In this document: positions 47,418-57,258 of the stretch, one piece after another
How positions within the stretch are numbered: position 1 is the first letter of the stretch
How the letters are laid out: each line of letters begins with the position of its first letter
Assembly: GCA_902594335.1 (NCBI GenBank)
Contig: CACJLY010000001.1
Coordinates: forward strand, 102,816 to 166,815
Direction of reading: 5' to 3'
DNA from: an uncultured Pelagibacteraceae bacterium
GTDB lineage: Bacteria; Pseudomonadota; Alphaproteobacteria; Pelagibacterales; Pelagibacteraceae
Length of the DNA stretch: 64,000 bases
Position numbers and translations under genes: made by a program
The notes under the pieces: model-generated
Seen by the model: only the letters and a program-made list of their open reading frames with translations
The model's database searches: none
What the model was told of the DNA's origin: nothing

Positions 47418-48309
47418 AATTCACTCTTCGTATAAACAGCTTGAACAAAAATCTAAGTATACAAATATGTTCCTTAGATGGTTTTTATATTTTGTTTTAG
47501 TAATTTTTGCTTTGTATTTTATTTTTCCCTTGTATGTAATGGTTGTTACCTCATTAAAAACAATGGAAGAAATCCGTCAAGGAACACTTCTAACTTGGCC
47601 AAGTGGATTAAATTTTGACTCTTGGTTAGTTGCATGGGGTGGAAGAGGATATGGTGCAGGTGATACTTTCTTAAAACCATATTTTTGGAATTCAATTAAA
47701 ATGGTTGTTCCAGCAGTATTCTTCTCTACTTTTATTGGTGCGATGGCTGGATATGTTTTAACAAAATGGAGATTTAAGGGAGACAAATGGGTTTTCCTTT
47801 TCTTATTATTTGGTTGTTTTATTCCTTATCAAGCTATCTTATTACCCATGGCTAGAACTCTTGGAGTTCTAGGAATATCGAATTCTGTAATTGGACTTGT
47901 TTTGGTCCATACAGTTTATGGTATTCCCTTTACAACTTTATTTTTTAGAAATTTTTATGTTTCTATTCCTTCTGAATTAGTAAAAGCAGCTAGAATAGAT
48001 GGAGCAGGATTTTTTAAAATATTTTTTAAAATTTTACTTCCAGTATCAACTCCAATCATAGTAGTAACAATAATCTGGCAATTTACACAAATTTGGAACG
48101 ACTTTTTATTTGGCTCAACATTTTCATTTGGAGAGGCAGCTCCAATACAAGTTGCTTTAAACAATATGGTTTTATCAAGTACTAGTGTTAAAGAATACAA
48201 TGTAGATATGGCATCTGCTATTATTGCAGGAATTCCAACACTTATTGTATATGTTCTAGCAGGTAAATATTTTATTAGAGGATTAACTTCAGGAGCAGTA
48301 AAAGGATAG
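47407..48309 (+). CDS. gtsC: ABC sugar transporter permease (MalG-like)
   Basis: 300 aa, six membrane segments. The EAA motif reads PSELVKAARIDGAGFFKIF, and the C-terminus ends in RGLTSGAVKG as MalG-type permeases do. The start overlaps gtsB by 11 nt. The ATPase gene begins 2 nt after its stop. Confidence 0.93.
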   Translation: MQDKIHSSYKQLEQKSKYTNMFLRWFLYFVLVIFALYFIFPLYVMVVTSLKTMEEIRQGTLLTWPSGLNFDSWLVAWGGRGYGAGDTFLKPYFWNSIKMVVPAVFFSTFIGAMAGYVLTKWRFKGDKWVFLFLLFGCFIPYQAILLPMARTLGVLGISNSVIGLVLVHTVYGIPFTTLFFRNFYVSIPSELVKAARIDGAGFFKIFFKILLPVSTPIIVVTIIWQFTQIWNDFLFGSTFSFGEAAPIQVALNNMVLSSTSVKEYNVDMASAIIAGIPTLIVYVLAGKYFIRGLTSGAVKG

Positions 48310-48311
48310 GG

Positions 48312-49406
48312 ATGAAAACATTAAAAATAGTGGAATTATCAAAAAACTTTGGATCAACTGAGGTTTTAAGGAAAATTAATTTAGAGATAGATGAAGGTAA
48401 TTTCTTAGTTCTTTTAGGTCCTTCTGGATGTGGAAAATCAACCTTGTTAAACATTATTGCAGGATTAGAAACTATTAATGAAGGAAATGTTCACATAGAT
48501 GATTACAATGTAAGTAAAGTAGAGCCAAAAGACCGAAATATTGCAATGGTATTTCAATCTTATGCTTTGTACCCATCTATGAATGTACGTGAAAATATGA
48601 TCTTTGGTCTTAAACAAGCTAAAGTTTCAAAGGAGAAAATCGAAGAGCAATTGGAAAAAGTATCAAAATTTTTACAAGTAAATGCTTTGTTAGAGAGAAA
48701 GCCATCACAATTATCAGGCGGACAAAGACAGCGTGTTGCAATAGGAAGAGCATTAGTGAGAGAACCAAGAATATTTTTATTCGATGAACCTTTATCAAAT
48801 TTAGATGCAAAGTTAAGAGTTGAGATGAGACGAGAAATTAAAAAACTTCATCAGCAACTTAAAACAACAGTAGTTTATGTAACGCACGATCAAACTGAAG
48901 CTATGAGTTTAGGTACAAATATTGCAATTATGAATCATGGTGTAATTCAGCAAAATGATACGCCTGAAAATATTTATAATAAACCTAGTAATACTTTTGT
49001 GGCAGACTTCATAGGCTCTCCATCAATGAATTTATTAAAAGGCAATCTAAAAGAGAGTTCAAATAAAGTTTCATTTATTACCCATGGATCAAATATTGAA
49101 ATTCCAATAAATGGATATGATTTTAAAGAAAAGTTTAATTTAGATAATAAAGAGGTCTTTTTTGGAATAAGACCAGAACATATATTTTTTAAAAAATCTA
49201 ATGAAAATGATTTTGAGGTTAATCTAAGAGCAGATTTAAGTGAGTATATTGGACATGAACAGATAATGACCTTTAATTTTGAAAATCAAGAAGTGTTAGC
49301 AAAATTTCCTTCAACAGTAAAAATAGATCTCTCAAAAAACACAAAATTATTTTTTGATTTAACTCAAATTTCATTGTTTGATGCTAAAACAGAGGAGAGA
49401 ATTTAA
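48312..49406 (+). CDS. ugpC: Sugar ABC transporter ATPase (UgpC/MalK type)
   Basis: 364 aa. Walker A GPSGCGKST, signature LSGGQRQRVAIGRALV, Walker B IFLFDEPLSNLDA, switch His in VTHDQTEAMSL, plus a C-terminal regulatory TOBE region (about 240-364) with FIGSPSMN and GIRPEHI. It powers GtsBC. Confidence 0.94.
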   Translation: MKTLKIVELSKNFGSTEVLRKINLEIDEGNFLVLLGPSGCGKSTLLNIIAGLETINEGNVHIDDYNVSKVEPKDRNIAMVFQSYALYPSMNVRENMIFGLKQAKVSKEKIEEQLEKVSKFLQVNALLERKPSQLSGGQRQRVAIGRALVREPRIFLFDEPLSNLDAKLRVEMRREIKKLHQQLKTTVVYVTHDQTEAMSLGTNIAIMNHGVIQQNDTPENIYNKPSNTFVADFIGSPSMNLLKGNLKESSNKVSFITHGSNIEIPINGYDFKEKFNLDNKEVFFGIRPEHIFFKKSNENDFEVNLRADLSEYIGHEQIMTFNFENQEVLAKFPSTVKIDLSKNTKLFFDLTQISLFDAKTEERI

Positions 49407-50168
49407 ATGAAAGTAAAATATTTTGACTTAAAAAATAAAAAAGTTTTTATTACTGGAGGTGGCTCAGGTATTGGTGCATCAATAGTAGAACATTTTTGTG
49501 AACAGGAATGTGATGTATATTTTGTTGATATAAATAAAAAAGAGTCAAATAAATTAATTAAAGATCTAAAAAAAAAGGGTTTTAAAGCACCTCATTTTAT
49601 TGAATGTAATCTTATAAAAATTAAAAAATTACAAACTATCATTCAAAAAATAATTAAATCAAAAGGTCCTATTGATATTTTGATAAATAATGCTGCTAAT
49701 GATGATAGACACTCCACAGATCAAGTAGATGAAAAATATTGGAATAATAGAATGGATGTGAATTTAAAACACTTTTTCTTTACAATTAAAGCAGTTTTAA
49801 AAGGAATGATTAAAAATAAAGGTGGCGCTATCGTAAATTTAAGTTCAGTTTCATGGATGTTGGGAGAGGGTGATAAAGTTGCTTACGAGACAGCAAAGTC
49901 TGCTGTTATTGGATTGACTAGATCTTTTGCTAGAGAGTTTGGCAAATATAATATTAGATGTAATTCAGTTACACCAGGATCAATTGCTACCGAGAGACAA
50001 ATAAAACATTGGTTAACCCCAAAGTATAAAAAATTTATTCTTGATAAACAATGTTTAAAGAGACAACTAAAGCCTGATGATGTAGCTAGCTTAGTTGTTC
50101 ATCTTTCCTCCGATGTATCATCGGGGTGTACCAAACAAAACTTTATCATCGACGCTGGTATCACTTAA
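49407..50168 (+). CDS. Short-chain dehydrogenase/reductase
   Basis: 253 aa. Cofactor loop TGGGSGIG (16-23), NNAA at 94-97 and catalytic Ser147, Tyr160, Lys164. The start immediately follows the UgpC stop. It probably acts on the sugar imported by the gts system. Composition is more lysine-rich than the transporter genes. I cannot name its substrate. Confidence 0.88.
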   Translation: MKVKYFDLKNKKVFITGGGSGIGASIVEHFCEQECDVYFVDINKKESNKLIKDLKKKGFKAPHFIECNLIKIKKLQTIIQKIIKSKGPIDILINNAANDDRHSTDQVDEKYWNNRMDVNLKHFFFTIKAVLKGMIKNKGGAIVNLSSVSWMLGEGDKVAYETAKSAVIGLTRSFAREFGKYNIRCNSVTPGSIATERQIKHWLTPKYKKFILDKQCLKRQLKPDDVASLVVHLSSDVSSGCTKQNFIIDAGIT

Positions 50169-50179
50169 AATTTATATAA

Positions 50180-51217
50180 GTGCCTAAGAAAATAAAAATA
50201 TCTGTTGTTGGGATCGGATTAATGGGTCAACAACATATCAAAGCAATAAATAAATCAAAACTTTGCGTTTTACACTCAATTGTAGAAATTAAAAAGTACG
50301 AAAGTAAATCAAAAAAAAAGTTAAGGGTTCCTGTTTATAGTAATATAGAATATTTAATAAAAGAAAACAAACCAGATGCAGTGATTATTGCAACTCCAAA
50401 TAATTTACATGAAAAACATACAATTAAATTTTTAAAATCAAAAATTCCTGTACTTTTAGAAAAACCTATTTCAGATAAAATAACTTCTGCTAAAAAGATA
50501 ATTAAAGCAGCCAAGATATCTAGGACACCTTTGTTAATTGGTTATCATAGAAGGCATAATTCAATTGTTAATGTTGTTAGAACTGTAATTAAATCAGGTA
50601 AATTAGGAAGGATAGTTTCAGCAAATATACTTTTTTGGATATATAAACACAAAAAATATTTTAAAGAAAATTGGAGAACCTCCGAGGGAGGAGGTCCTTT
50701 GGGAATTAACTTAGTCCATGATCTAGATATGATATGTTATCTGCTTGGACCAATTACTTATGTTCAAGCTTTTACATCAAATAAAGTAAGAAATTACAAA
50801 GTAGAAGATACTGCTTCTGTAAATCTAATATTCAAATCAGGAGCATTATGTACAATAAATATCTCAGATACGATAGTATCTCCTTGGAGTTATGAACTTA
50901 CTGCTGGTGAAAATCCTGCATACCCAATTACAAACCAATCCTCATATTTTATTGGAGGAACTAAAGCATCAATAAAATTTCCAAATATAAAGATATGGTA
51001 TTATAAAAATGAAAGAAGTTGGTGGAATTTTATTAAGTCAAAAAAAATTAAAACAAATAAAAGTCATGATACTCTTATTAATCAAATTAATCACTTTTCA
51101 AAAGTAGTTCAAAAAAAAACTAAACCAAAAGTGACAGGTGAGGACGGCTTAATTTCATTAAAAATATTTGATGCTATAACTAAGAGCGCAAATTCTGGTA
51201 AAAAAATTAAGATATAA
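50180..51217 (+). CDS. Gfo/Idh/MocA dehydrogenase
   Basis: 345 aa from GTG 50180. NAD loop GIGLMGQQH, catalytic LEKPISD and substrate segment GGGPLGINLVHDLDMICYLLGP. It lies 11 nt after the SDR and 7 nt before the FkbM gene. It is the fourth member of this family in the window, so these enzymes probably serve several substrates. Confidence 0.85.
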   Translation: MPKKIKISVVGIGLMGQQHIKAINKSKLCVLHSIVEIKKYESKSKKKLRVPVYSNIEYLIKENKPDAVIIATPNNLHEKHTIKFLKSKIPVLLEKPISDKITSAKKIIKAAKISRTPLLIGYHRRHNSIVNVVRTVIKSGKLGRIVSANILFWIYKHKKYFKENWRTSEGGGPLGINLVHDLDMICYLLGPITYVQAFTSNKVRNYKVEDTASVNLIFKSGALCTINISDTIVSPWSYELTAGENPAYPITNQSSYFIGGTKASIKFPNIKIWYYKNERSWWNFIKSKKIKTNKSHDTLINQINHFSKVVQKKTKPKVTGEDGLISLKIFDAITKSANSGKKIKI

Positions 51218-51224
51218 AATTTAG

Positions 51225-51920
51225 ATGAAAATAAAATTTTATTTTAAGTTAATTAAAGATTTTGTAAGACTTGGTTTTAATTCAGATGGAATACCAAAAC
51301 TACCAAAAGTTATTCTAAAATCTATTAAGACTGGAACTTATATGGATATTGGTTGCTACCATCCTTTTAAAGAGTCTCATACTGCACTTTTATTTAAAAA
51401 AGGTTGGAGTGGCATAAATATAGATATTTCAAAAGAAAGCATAAGTTTATTCAAAATTTTAAGACCAAATGACCTGAACTTAAACATAGGTTTGGCCTTG
51501 AAAAATGGCAAACAGAAAGCATACTTTGAAAAAAATATTTCAACTGTATCTAGTTTAGACAAGACACACATAAAAAATATTGGCAGAAAAAATAAATTTA
51601 TTAGAAACGTTAATGTATATACGTTAAAAAAAATCCGAGAAATATACAATATAAAGAAAATAGATTTTTTAAAAATGGATTGTGAAAGTTTGGATAATAA
51701 AATTATATTAAAGTCAGATTTTAAAACGTTACATTGTAGATTTTTATGTGTTGAACTACTACCGCAGGAAGTGTTTGGATGGAAATTTAGAGAGCCATTA
51801 AATAAAAAAAAAAATTATTATAAGGATTATTTTAAAAAGTCTGAAGTGTACAAAAAGTTACAAAAACGGTTCAAACTAATAAATAATTACAAATACGCTT
51901 TTTTGCTAAAAAAGAGGTAA
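51225..51920 (+). CDS. FkbM-family methyltransferase
   Basis: 231 aa. The SAM-binding loop MDIGCYHPFKESHTALL (about 43-59), the acidic end of strand 2 in INIDIS, and KIDFLKMDCES (about 145) match FkbM proteins that O-methylate sugars or lipids. The region is strongly lysine-rich. It is odd at the end of a sugar-uptake operon; a role in surface glycan modification is possible. Confidence 0.78.
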   Translation: MKIKFYFKLIKDFVRLGFNSDGIPKLPKVILKSIKTGTYMDIGCYHPFKESHTALLFKKGWSGINIDISKESISLFKILRPNDLNLNIGLALKNGKQKAYFEKNISTVSSLDKTHIKNIGRKNKFIRNVNVYTLKKIREIYNIKKIDFLKMDCESLDNKIILKSDFKTLHCRFLCVELLPQEVFGWKFREPLNKKKNYYKDYFKKSEVYKKLQKRFKLINNYKYAFLLKKR

Positions 51921-51923
51921 ATA

Positions 51924-52808
51924 CTACTTAATTTGTTTTACTTTTTTTGAACCCTCAACTCTAATAAACAAAACTCCAAAAATTATAATTCCTATAAGAC
52001 CTATTATTTTACTTATATCTGCAGGGACTCCAAAAATCAGAAAGTTGATTATTGTTGACCATAATAATTGTGAATATTGAAAATTAGTTACAAATGATAA
52101 ATTAGATAATTGAATTGCATAAATAATTATAAAATGACTTATAAAGCCAAAAATTCCCATAGCAACTAAACCAATCCAATAAATATTATTTTCAATCGGT
52201 ACCCAATTAAATGAAATATAAATTGTAAATATCAAAGCTCCAGTTACAGCAGTATAAAAAACTGCTGTAAATGGCTCATTGTTGCCAGAAATAAGTTTTG
52301 TAAAAAATTGATAAAGTGCCCAACACAGTGGTGGCACAATAGGAAAGATTAGTTCTGGCGATAATACTTTCATACTGGGTCCTAAAGCATAAATAATTGA
52401 TCCAAAACTTAGCAACATCAAAATTGTACCTTTTGGTGACAATATATCTTTTAAAAAATATGCTGATAAAAGTGAAACAATTAATGGAGCGCTAAAAAAA
52501 ACTACGTATATGTCAACCAAATCAAATCTTTGCAATGAGTTGAACATAAAAAATGTTGCTGTAACCATTAATAATGATCTAATAATTTGAATTTTAAAAT
52601 TTCTAGTTAAATTTAGCTTCGGCTTAAAGATTAAGAAATAGACACAAAGAGCAACAAAGTGAAAAAAAAATCTTCCCCACACGGCTTGCGTAACCGGCAT
52701 AACATTTCCCAAATATTTTGCAGTTGAATCCATACATACAAATAAAAAAAACCCTGAAGCGGACAGAAAAATAACCTTAATTAAAGAAGCTTTTTTATTT
52801 TCTGACAT
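51924..52808 (-). CDS. EamA/DMT-family membrane transporter
   Basis: 294 aa, about ten membrane segments in two repeats (SASGFFLFVCMDSTAKYL and the second starting near PPLCWALYQFFTK). The substrate is unknown. It is unlike the other DMT protein at 18030 in detail. It shares its strand with uxaA, 28 nt away. Confidence 0.87.
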   Translation of the reverse strand: MSENKKASLIKVIFLSASGFFLFVCMDSTAKYLGNVMPVTQAVWGRFFFHFVALCVYFLIFKPKLNLTRNFKIQIIRSLLMVTATFFMFNSLQRFDLVDIYVVFFSAPLIVSLLSAYFLKDILSPKGTILMLLSFGSIIYALGPSMKVLSPELIFPIVPPLCWALYQFFTKLISGNNEPFTAVFYTAVTGALIFTIYISFNWVPIENNIYWIGLVAMGIFGFISHFIIIYAIQLSNLSFVTNFQYSQLLWSTIINFLIFGVPADISKIIGLIGIIIFGVLFIRVEGSKKVKQIK

Positions 52809-52836
52809 GATAATTTATGAAAATTTTTTCAAAAAA

Positions 52837-54342
52837 CTACATTACTACGCCTACTTGCCAAGGATTAAATTCCTCGTCACCGTAGCCATTAATTTCACTT
52901 TTTGATTTATTTCCTGAAGCTGTATTTACAACTAGCTCAAATATTCTATTTCCAACTTTATCAATGTCCTCTTTACCTTCTGCAATAGTCCCACAATTTA
53001 TATCCATATCTTCTTCCATTTTTTCATACATCGCAGTATTTGTTGATAATTTTAAACTCGGAACAGGTTTACAACCAAAACATGAACCTCTACCTGTTGT
53101 GAAACATATTACATTTGCACCTGAAGCAACTTGCCCTGTTACAGACACAGGGTCATACCCTGGGGAATCCATAAAATTAAAGCCTTTATTTTTTAATGGC
53201 TCTGCGTATTCAAGTACATCTTCTAATATTGATTTGCCACCCTTGGCAACTGCGCCAAGGGATTTTTCTAGTATTGTAGTTAAGCCACCTCGTTTATTTC
53301 CTGGAGCAGGATTATTATCCATGGTGCTATTATTTATTGATGTGTAATTTTTCCACCATTTTAATCTTTCCATTAATTTGTCTGCTGTTTCTTGGCTGTT
53401 AGCCCTATTAATTAGAAGATGCTCGGCCCCATAAATTTCAGGAGTTTCAGATAATATTGAACTTCCACCTTTTTTAACTAACAAATCAGCTGCAACACCT
53501 AAAGCTGGATTAGCTGTAATGCCAGAATATCCATCTGAACCTCCACATTGAAGAGCTAAAGTTAAGTGACTAACAGACTGAGGTGTTCTCTTAATTCTAT
53601 TAGCTTCGGGTAACAAATTTTTTATTTGCGATAGAACTTTTTCTACAATTTTTTTTGTTCCACCTTCGTCTTGGATTGTTAGAAAATGAATTCTATTATG
53701 TTTTTTTAAAGACTCATCAAACAAACTCACTTGTGCACACTCACAACCTAAACCAATAACAAATACATGAGAAAAATTTGGATGATTTTTAAATCCATCT
53801 ATTGTTCTTTGAAACATTTGCATTCCTTCACTTACAGTATTCATTCCGCACCCAGTGGAGTGAGTAATTGGAACTATCCCATCAATATTTGGATAATCAT
53901 TTAAAATGTTTGAATATTTTATTTTTTCAACAATCATCTTAGTAACAGTTGCTGAACAATTAACTGTACTAACGATCCCTATATAATTTCTAGTGGCAAC
54001 TTGACCATTATCTCTGAAGATCCCATTGAAAAAAGTGTCAACTTTTTCATCAATAACAGTTTTTTTATTTTGAACTCTAAAAGCTCTCTCAAAATCTTTA
54101 AATTCTAAGTTATGAGAATGAACATGTTCACCAGCAGTGATATTTTTTGATGCAAATCCAATTATCTGATCATACTTAATTATTGGATCACCTTTGTTTA
54201 TAGGTTTTAAACAAACTTTATGTCCAAAAGGTATTGGATCAATTGTACTTATCCCTTGACCACTAATTTTAGTTTTTTCCGGTATAATAAATTGACTTAC
54301 GCCAACATTATCATTCTTATTGAGAACAATTAGACTATTCAT
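52837..54342 (-). CDS. uxaA: Altronate dehydratase family protein (UxaA)
   Basis: 501 aa, the full length of UxaA with an N-terminal SAF domain (about 1-85, ending GEHVHSHNLEF) and the catalytic region. THSTGCGMN, LGCECAQ, LQCGGSDGYSGITANPA, GRGSCFGCKPVPSLKL and MDINCGTI carry the metal-binding cysteines and histidine. It dehydrates altronate or galactarate to a 2-keto-3-deoxy acid. It is divergent from the IlvD-like gene with 47 nt between. Confidence 0.92.
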   Translation of the reverse strand: MNSLIVLNKNDNVGVSQFIIPEKTKISGQGISTIDPIPFGHKVCLKPINKGDPIIKYDQIIGFASKNITAGEHVHSHNLEFKDFERAFRVQNKKTVIDEKVDTFFNGIFRDNGQVATRNYIGIVSTVNCSATVTKMIVEKIKYSNILNDYPNIDGIVPITHSTGCGMNTVSEGMQMFQRTIDGFKNHPNFSHVFVIGLGCECAQVSLFDESLKKHNRIHFLTIQDEGGTKKIVEKVLSQIKNLLPEANRIKRTPQSVSHLTLALQCGGSDGYSGITANPALGVAADLLVKKGGSSILSETPEIYGAEHLLINRANSQETADKLMERLKWWKNYTSINNSTMDNNPAPGNKRGGLTTILEKSLGAVAKGGKSILEDVLEYAEPLKNKGFNFMDSPGYDPVSVTGQVASGANVICFTTGRGSCFGCKPVPSLKLSTNTAMYEKMEEDMDINCGTIAEGKEDIDKVGNRIFELVVNTASGNKSKSEINGYGDEEFNPWQVGVVM

Positions 54343-54389
54343 TTTTCAATATAAGTTTTATAAACCAATATAATATAATTTAAAAATTA

Positions 54390-56165
54390 ATGAAAAAGAA
54401 GAATTTAAGAAGCAAACAATGGTTTGATGACCCTAAAGACCCAGGGATGACTGCTATGTATTTAGAAAGATATCTAAATTATGGTCTTACAAGAGAAGAA
54501 CTTCAATCAGGAAATCCGATTATTGGTATTGCGCAATCAGGAAGTGATTTATCCCCATGTAATAGACACTTTTTATCACTTAGCAAAAGAATTAAAGATG
54601 GAATTAGAAGAGCAGGCGGTATTCCAATGGAATTCCCCACTCATCCAATCCAAGAAACTGGCAAGAAACCAACTGCTATGTTGGATAGAAATTTATCATA
54701 CTTATCATTAGTAGAGGTACTTTATGGGTACCCACTTGATGGAGTTATACTTACTACAGGATGTGATAAGACTACTCCAGCAGCTTTAATGGCAGCTGCT
54801 ACAGTTAATATTCCTGCAATTGTTTTATCCGGCGGTCCAATGCTTGATGGAAATTATAAAGGAAAGAAAGCTGGTTCAGGAACGATAATTTGGGAAGCAA
54901 GAAGATTGCATGCCAAAGGAGAAATTAATTACGAAGAATTTATGGATATGGCAGCAGCATCTGCACCAAGCCCTGGTCATTGTAATACAATGGGAACTGC
55001 TTCTTCAATGAATTCTGTTGCAGAAGCATTAGGAATGTCTTTACCTGGGTGTGCAGTAATACCAGCTCCCTACAGAGAAAGAGAACAAATTTCTTTTGAG
55101 ACAGGATCCAGAATTGTAAAAATGGTTCACGAAGATTTAACACCTTCTAAAATTATGACAAAGAGAGCATTTGAAAATGCAGTCATAGTTGCAAGCGCTA
55201 TAGGAGCTTCTAGTAATTGTACCACACATTTAATTGCGATTGCTAAACACATGGGTGTAAAATTTGATTTATCTAATTGGCAAAAGCTTGGACACAAAAT
55301 ACCTCTATTAGCAAACTGTCAACCTGCTGGAGAACATTTAATGGAAGGTTTTTACAGAGCAGGTGGAATTCCAGCAATCATGAAAGAATTAATAAAGCAC
55401 AAAAAAATTCACCAAAACTTAATTACTGTTACTGGTAAAACAGTTGCCCAGAATTTAAGAAAAAAATTTAATGTAGATAGGAATGTAATTAAAACATTTA
55501 AAGATAGTTTAACTGCTAAGGCTGGATTTTTAGTTATGAAAGGAAATTTCTTTTCATCTGCAATTATGAAAACTTCAGTAATTAGTAAAGAATTTAGAGA
55601 TAGATACTTATCAAACCCTAAACATCCAAACGTTTTTAAAGGAAAAGCAGTAGTTTTTGAGGGTCCAGAGGATTATCACCATAGGATTAATAGTAAGAAG
55701 TTAAATATTGATGAAAATTCAATTTTAATAATAAGAGGTTGTGGACCTGTTGGATACCCTGGTTCTGCAGAGGTAGTTAATATGCAACCACCAGATAGAC
55801 TTCTAAAAAAAGGCATTAATGCACTTCCAACTCTTGGAGATGGCAGACAAAGTGGTACTTCAGAAAGTCCATCTATACTTCATGTATCACCAGAATCCGC
55901 TGTTGGCGGTGATTTAGCAATTGTTAAAACTGGAGACAAAATGACAATAGATCTAAATAAAAGAAGAGTAGATCTTCAAATTACTAAGTCTGAATTTATC
56001 AAAAGAAGAAAAAATAAAAAAATTAAAAAACTTACAAATCAAACTCCTTGGCAAGAAATTTCTAGATCAAATGTTGGTCAACTTGAAGACGGTGCATGTA
56101 TTATGTCAAGAGATCAATATTTAGATATCACTAAAACAAAAGGTGTTCTAAGAAACTCTCATTAG
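54390..56165 (+). CDS. IlvD/Edd-family sugar-acid dehydratase (pentonate type)
   Basis: 591 aa. The three Fe-S cysteines are Cys57 (SPCNRH), Cys125 (TTGCDKTTPA) and Cys198 (GHCNTMGTASSM). SGGPMLDG and NCQPAGEHLMEGF mark the arabonate/xylonate dehydratase branch rather than branched-chain amino-acid IlvD. It dehydrates a sugar acid to a 2-keto-3-deoxy acid. It starts a unit with the hydroxyacid dehydrogenase and the TRAP genes. Confidence 0.88.
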   Translation: MKKKNLRSKQWFDDPKDPGMTAMYLERYLNYGLTREELQSGNPIIGIAQSGSDLSPCNRHFLSLSKRIKDGIRRAGGIPMEFPTHPIQETGKKPTAMLDRNLSYLSLVEVLYGYPLDGVILTTGCDKTTPAALMAAATVNIPAIVLSGGPMLDGNYKGKKAGSGTIIWEARRLHAKGEINYEEFMDMAAASAPSPGHCNTMGTASSMNSVAEALGMSLPGCAVIPAPYREREQISFETGSRIVKMVHEDLTPSKIMTKRAFENAVIVASAIGASSNCTTHLIAIAKHMGVKFDLSNWQKLGHKIPLLANCQPAGEHLMEGFYRAGGIPAIMKELIKHKKIHQNLITVTGKTVAQNLRKKFNVDRNVIKTFKDSLTAKAGFLVMKGNFFSSAIMKTSVISKEFRDRYLSNPKHPNVFKGKAVVFEGPEDYHHRINSKKLNIDENSILIIRGCGPVGYPGSAEVVNMQPPDRLLKKGINALPTLGDGRQSGTSESPSILHVSPESAVGGDLAIVKTGDKMTIDLNKRRVDLQITKSEFIKRRKNKKIKKLTNQTPWQEISRSNVGQLEDGACIMSRDQYLDITKTKGVLRNSH

Positions 56166-57134
56166 ATGAAACCAAAAATTTTAGTTTCTCGAAAAATTTC
56201 TGATGGTGCTGAACAAATATTAAAAAAAGAATTTGATGTAACTCTTAATTTAGAAGACAAACCTTACACATATGAGGAATTAATAAAACTTTCTAATGAA
56301 TATGATGGTTTAATATCCACAAGTTTTGATAAATTAGATAAAAATTTTTTTGATAGTTTAAATGGAAAATTAAAAATTATTGGTCATGTCGGAGTTGGAT
56401 ACGACAATATCCATACACAATCAGCCAAAGAAAAAAATATCAAAATTTCAAATACGCCAAATGTATTAAACGATGCTGTAGCAGAAATAACAATCCTTTT
56501 AATTTTAGCATCGTCTAGAAGAATTGGTGAGGCTTATAATCTAGTTAAGTCAAATACGTGGAAAGATCATAGACCAGACATTACTAAACTAATGGTTGGT
56601 AATGAAATTACAGGAAAAACTTTAGGTATAATAGGAATGGGAAGGATCGGACAAATAGTTGCTGACAGAGCTAGATCGTTTAAAATGAAAATAGTTTATT
56701 ACAATAGAAATAAGTTATCTAATGATCTTGAAAAAGATGCAACTTATTACCCTAATTTAAAATCAATGCTACCAAATTGTGATTATGTAAGTTTGCATAC
56801 TCCTGCTACCTCAGAAACTAAAAATATAATTAATTCAGAAATTTTAAAACTATTCCCAAAACATTCGGTTTTCATAAATACTTCGAGAGGATCAACAGTA
56901 GATGATGATGCTCTGATTGAAGCTTTACAAAATAAAAAAATCTATGGAGCTGGATTAGATGTGTTTAATAATGAACCTAACCTTGATAAAAGATATTTAG
57001 AGTTAGAAAATTGTTTTGTTCTTCCTCATGTAGGCAGTGCGACGCATGAAACTAGATTGGCTATGAGTATGTTAGCTGTAGATAATATAAAATGTTTTTT
57101 CTCTCAAAAACCACTGTTATCAGAAGTTGTTTAA
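56166..57134 (+). CDS. D-2-hydroxyacid dehydrogenase (hydroxypyruvate/glyoxylate reductase-like)
   Basis: 322 aa, directly after the dehydratase stop. NAD loop GMGRIGQIVA, catalytic Arg in NTSRGSTVDD, Glu in VFNNEP and His in PHVGSATHE. Third D-hydroxyacid dehydrogenase of the window. It probably reduces a product of sugar-acid cleavage such as glyoxylate or hydroxypyruvate. Confidence 0.9.
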   Translation: MKPKILVSRKISDGAEQILKKEFDVTLNLEDKPYTYEELIKLSNEYDGLISTSFDKLDKNFFDSLNGKLKIIGHVGVGYDNIHTQSAKEKNIKISNTPNVLNDAVAEITILLILASSRRIGEAYNLVKSNTWKDHRPDITKLMVGNEITGKTLGIIGMGRIGQIVADRARSFKMKIVYYNRNKLSNDLEKDATYYPNLKSMLPNCDYVSLHTPATSETKNIINSEILKLFPKHSVFINTSRGSTVDDDALIEALQNKKIYGAGLDVFNNEPNLDKRYLELENCFVLPHVGSATHETRLAMSMLAVDNIKCFFSQKPLLSEVV

Positions 57135-57258
57135 ATAACACAACTTTCAGTTGCAATTATATAAACTAATTATCTTTAGAATTTTATTTCTGTCTTTTAT
57201 TTGAATTTTTTTTCTCTTTATGTTTAAATTTAAAAAAACATAACCGAGAGGGAAAATA

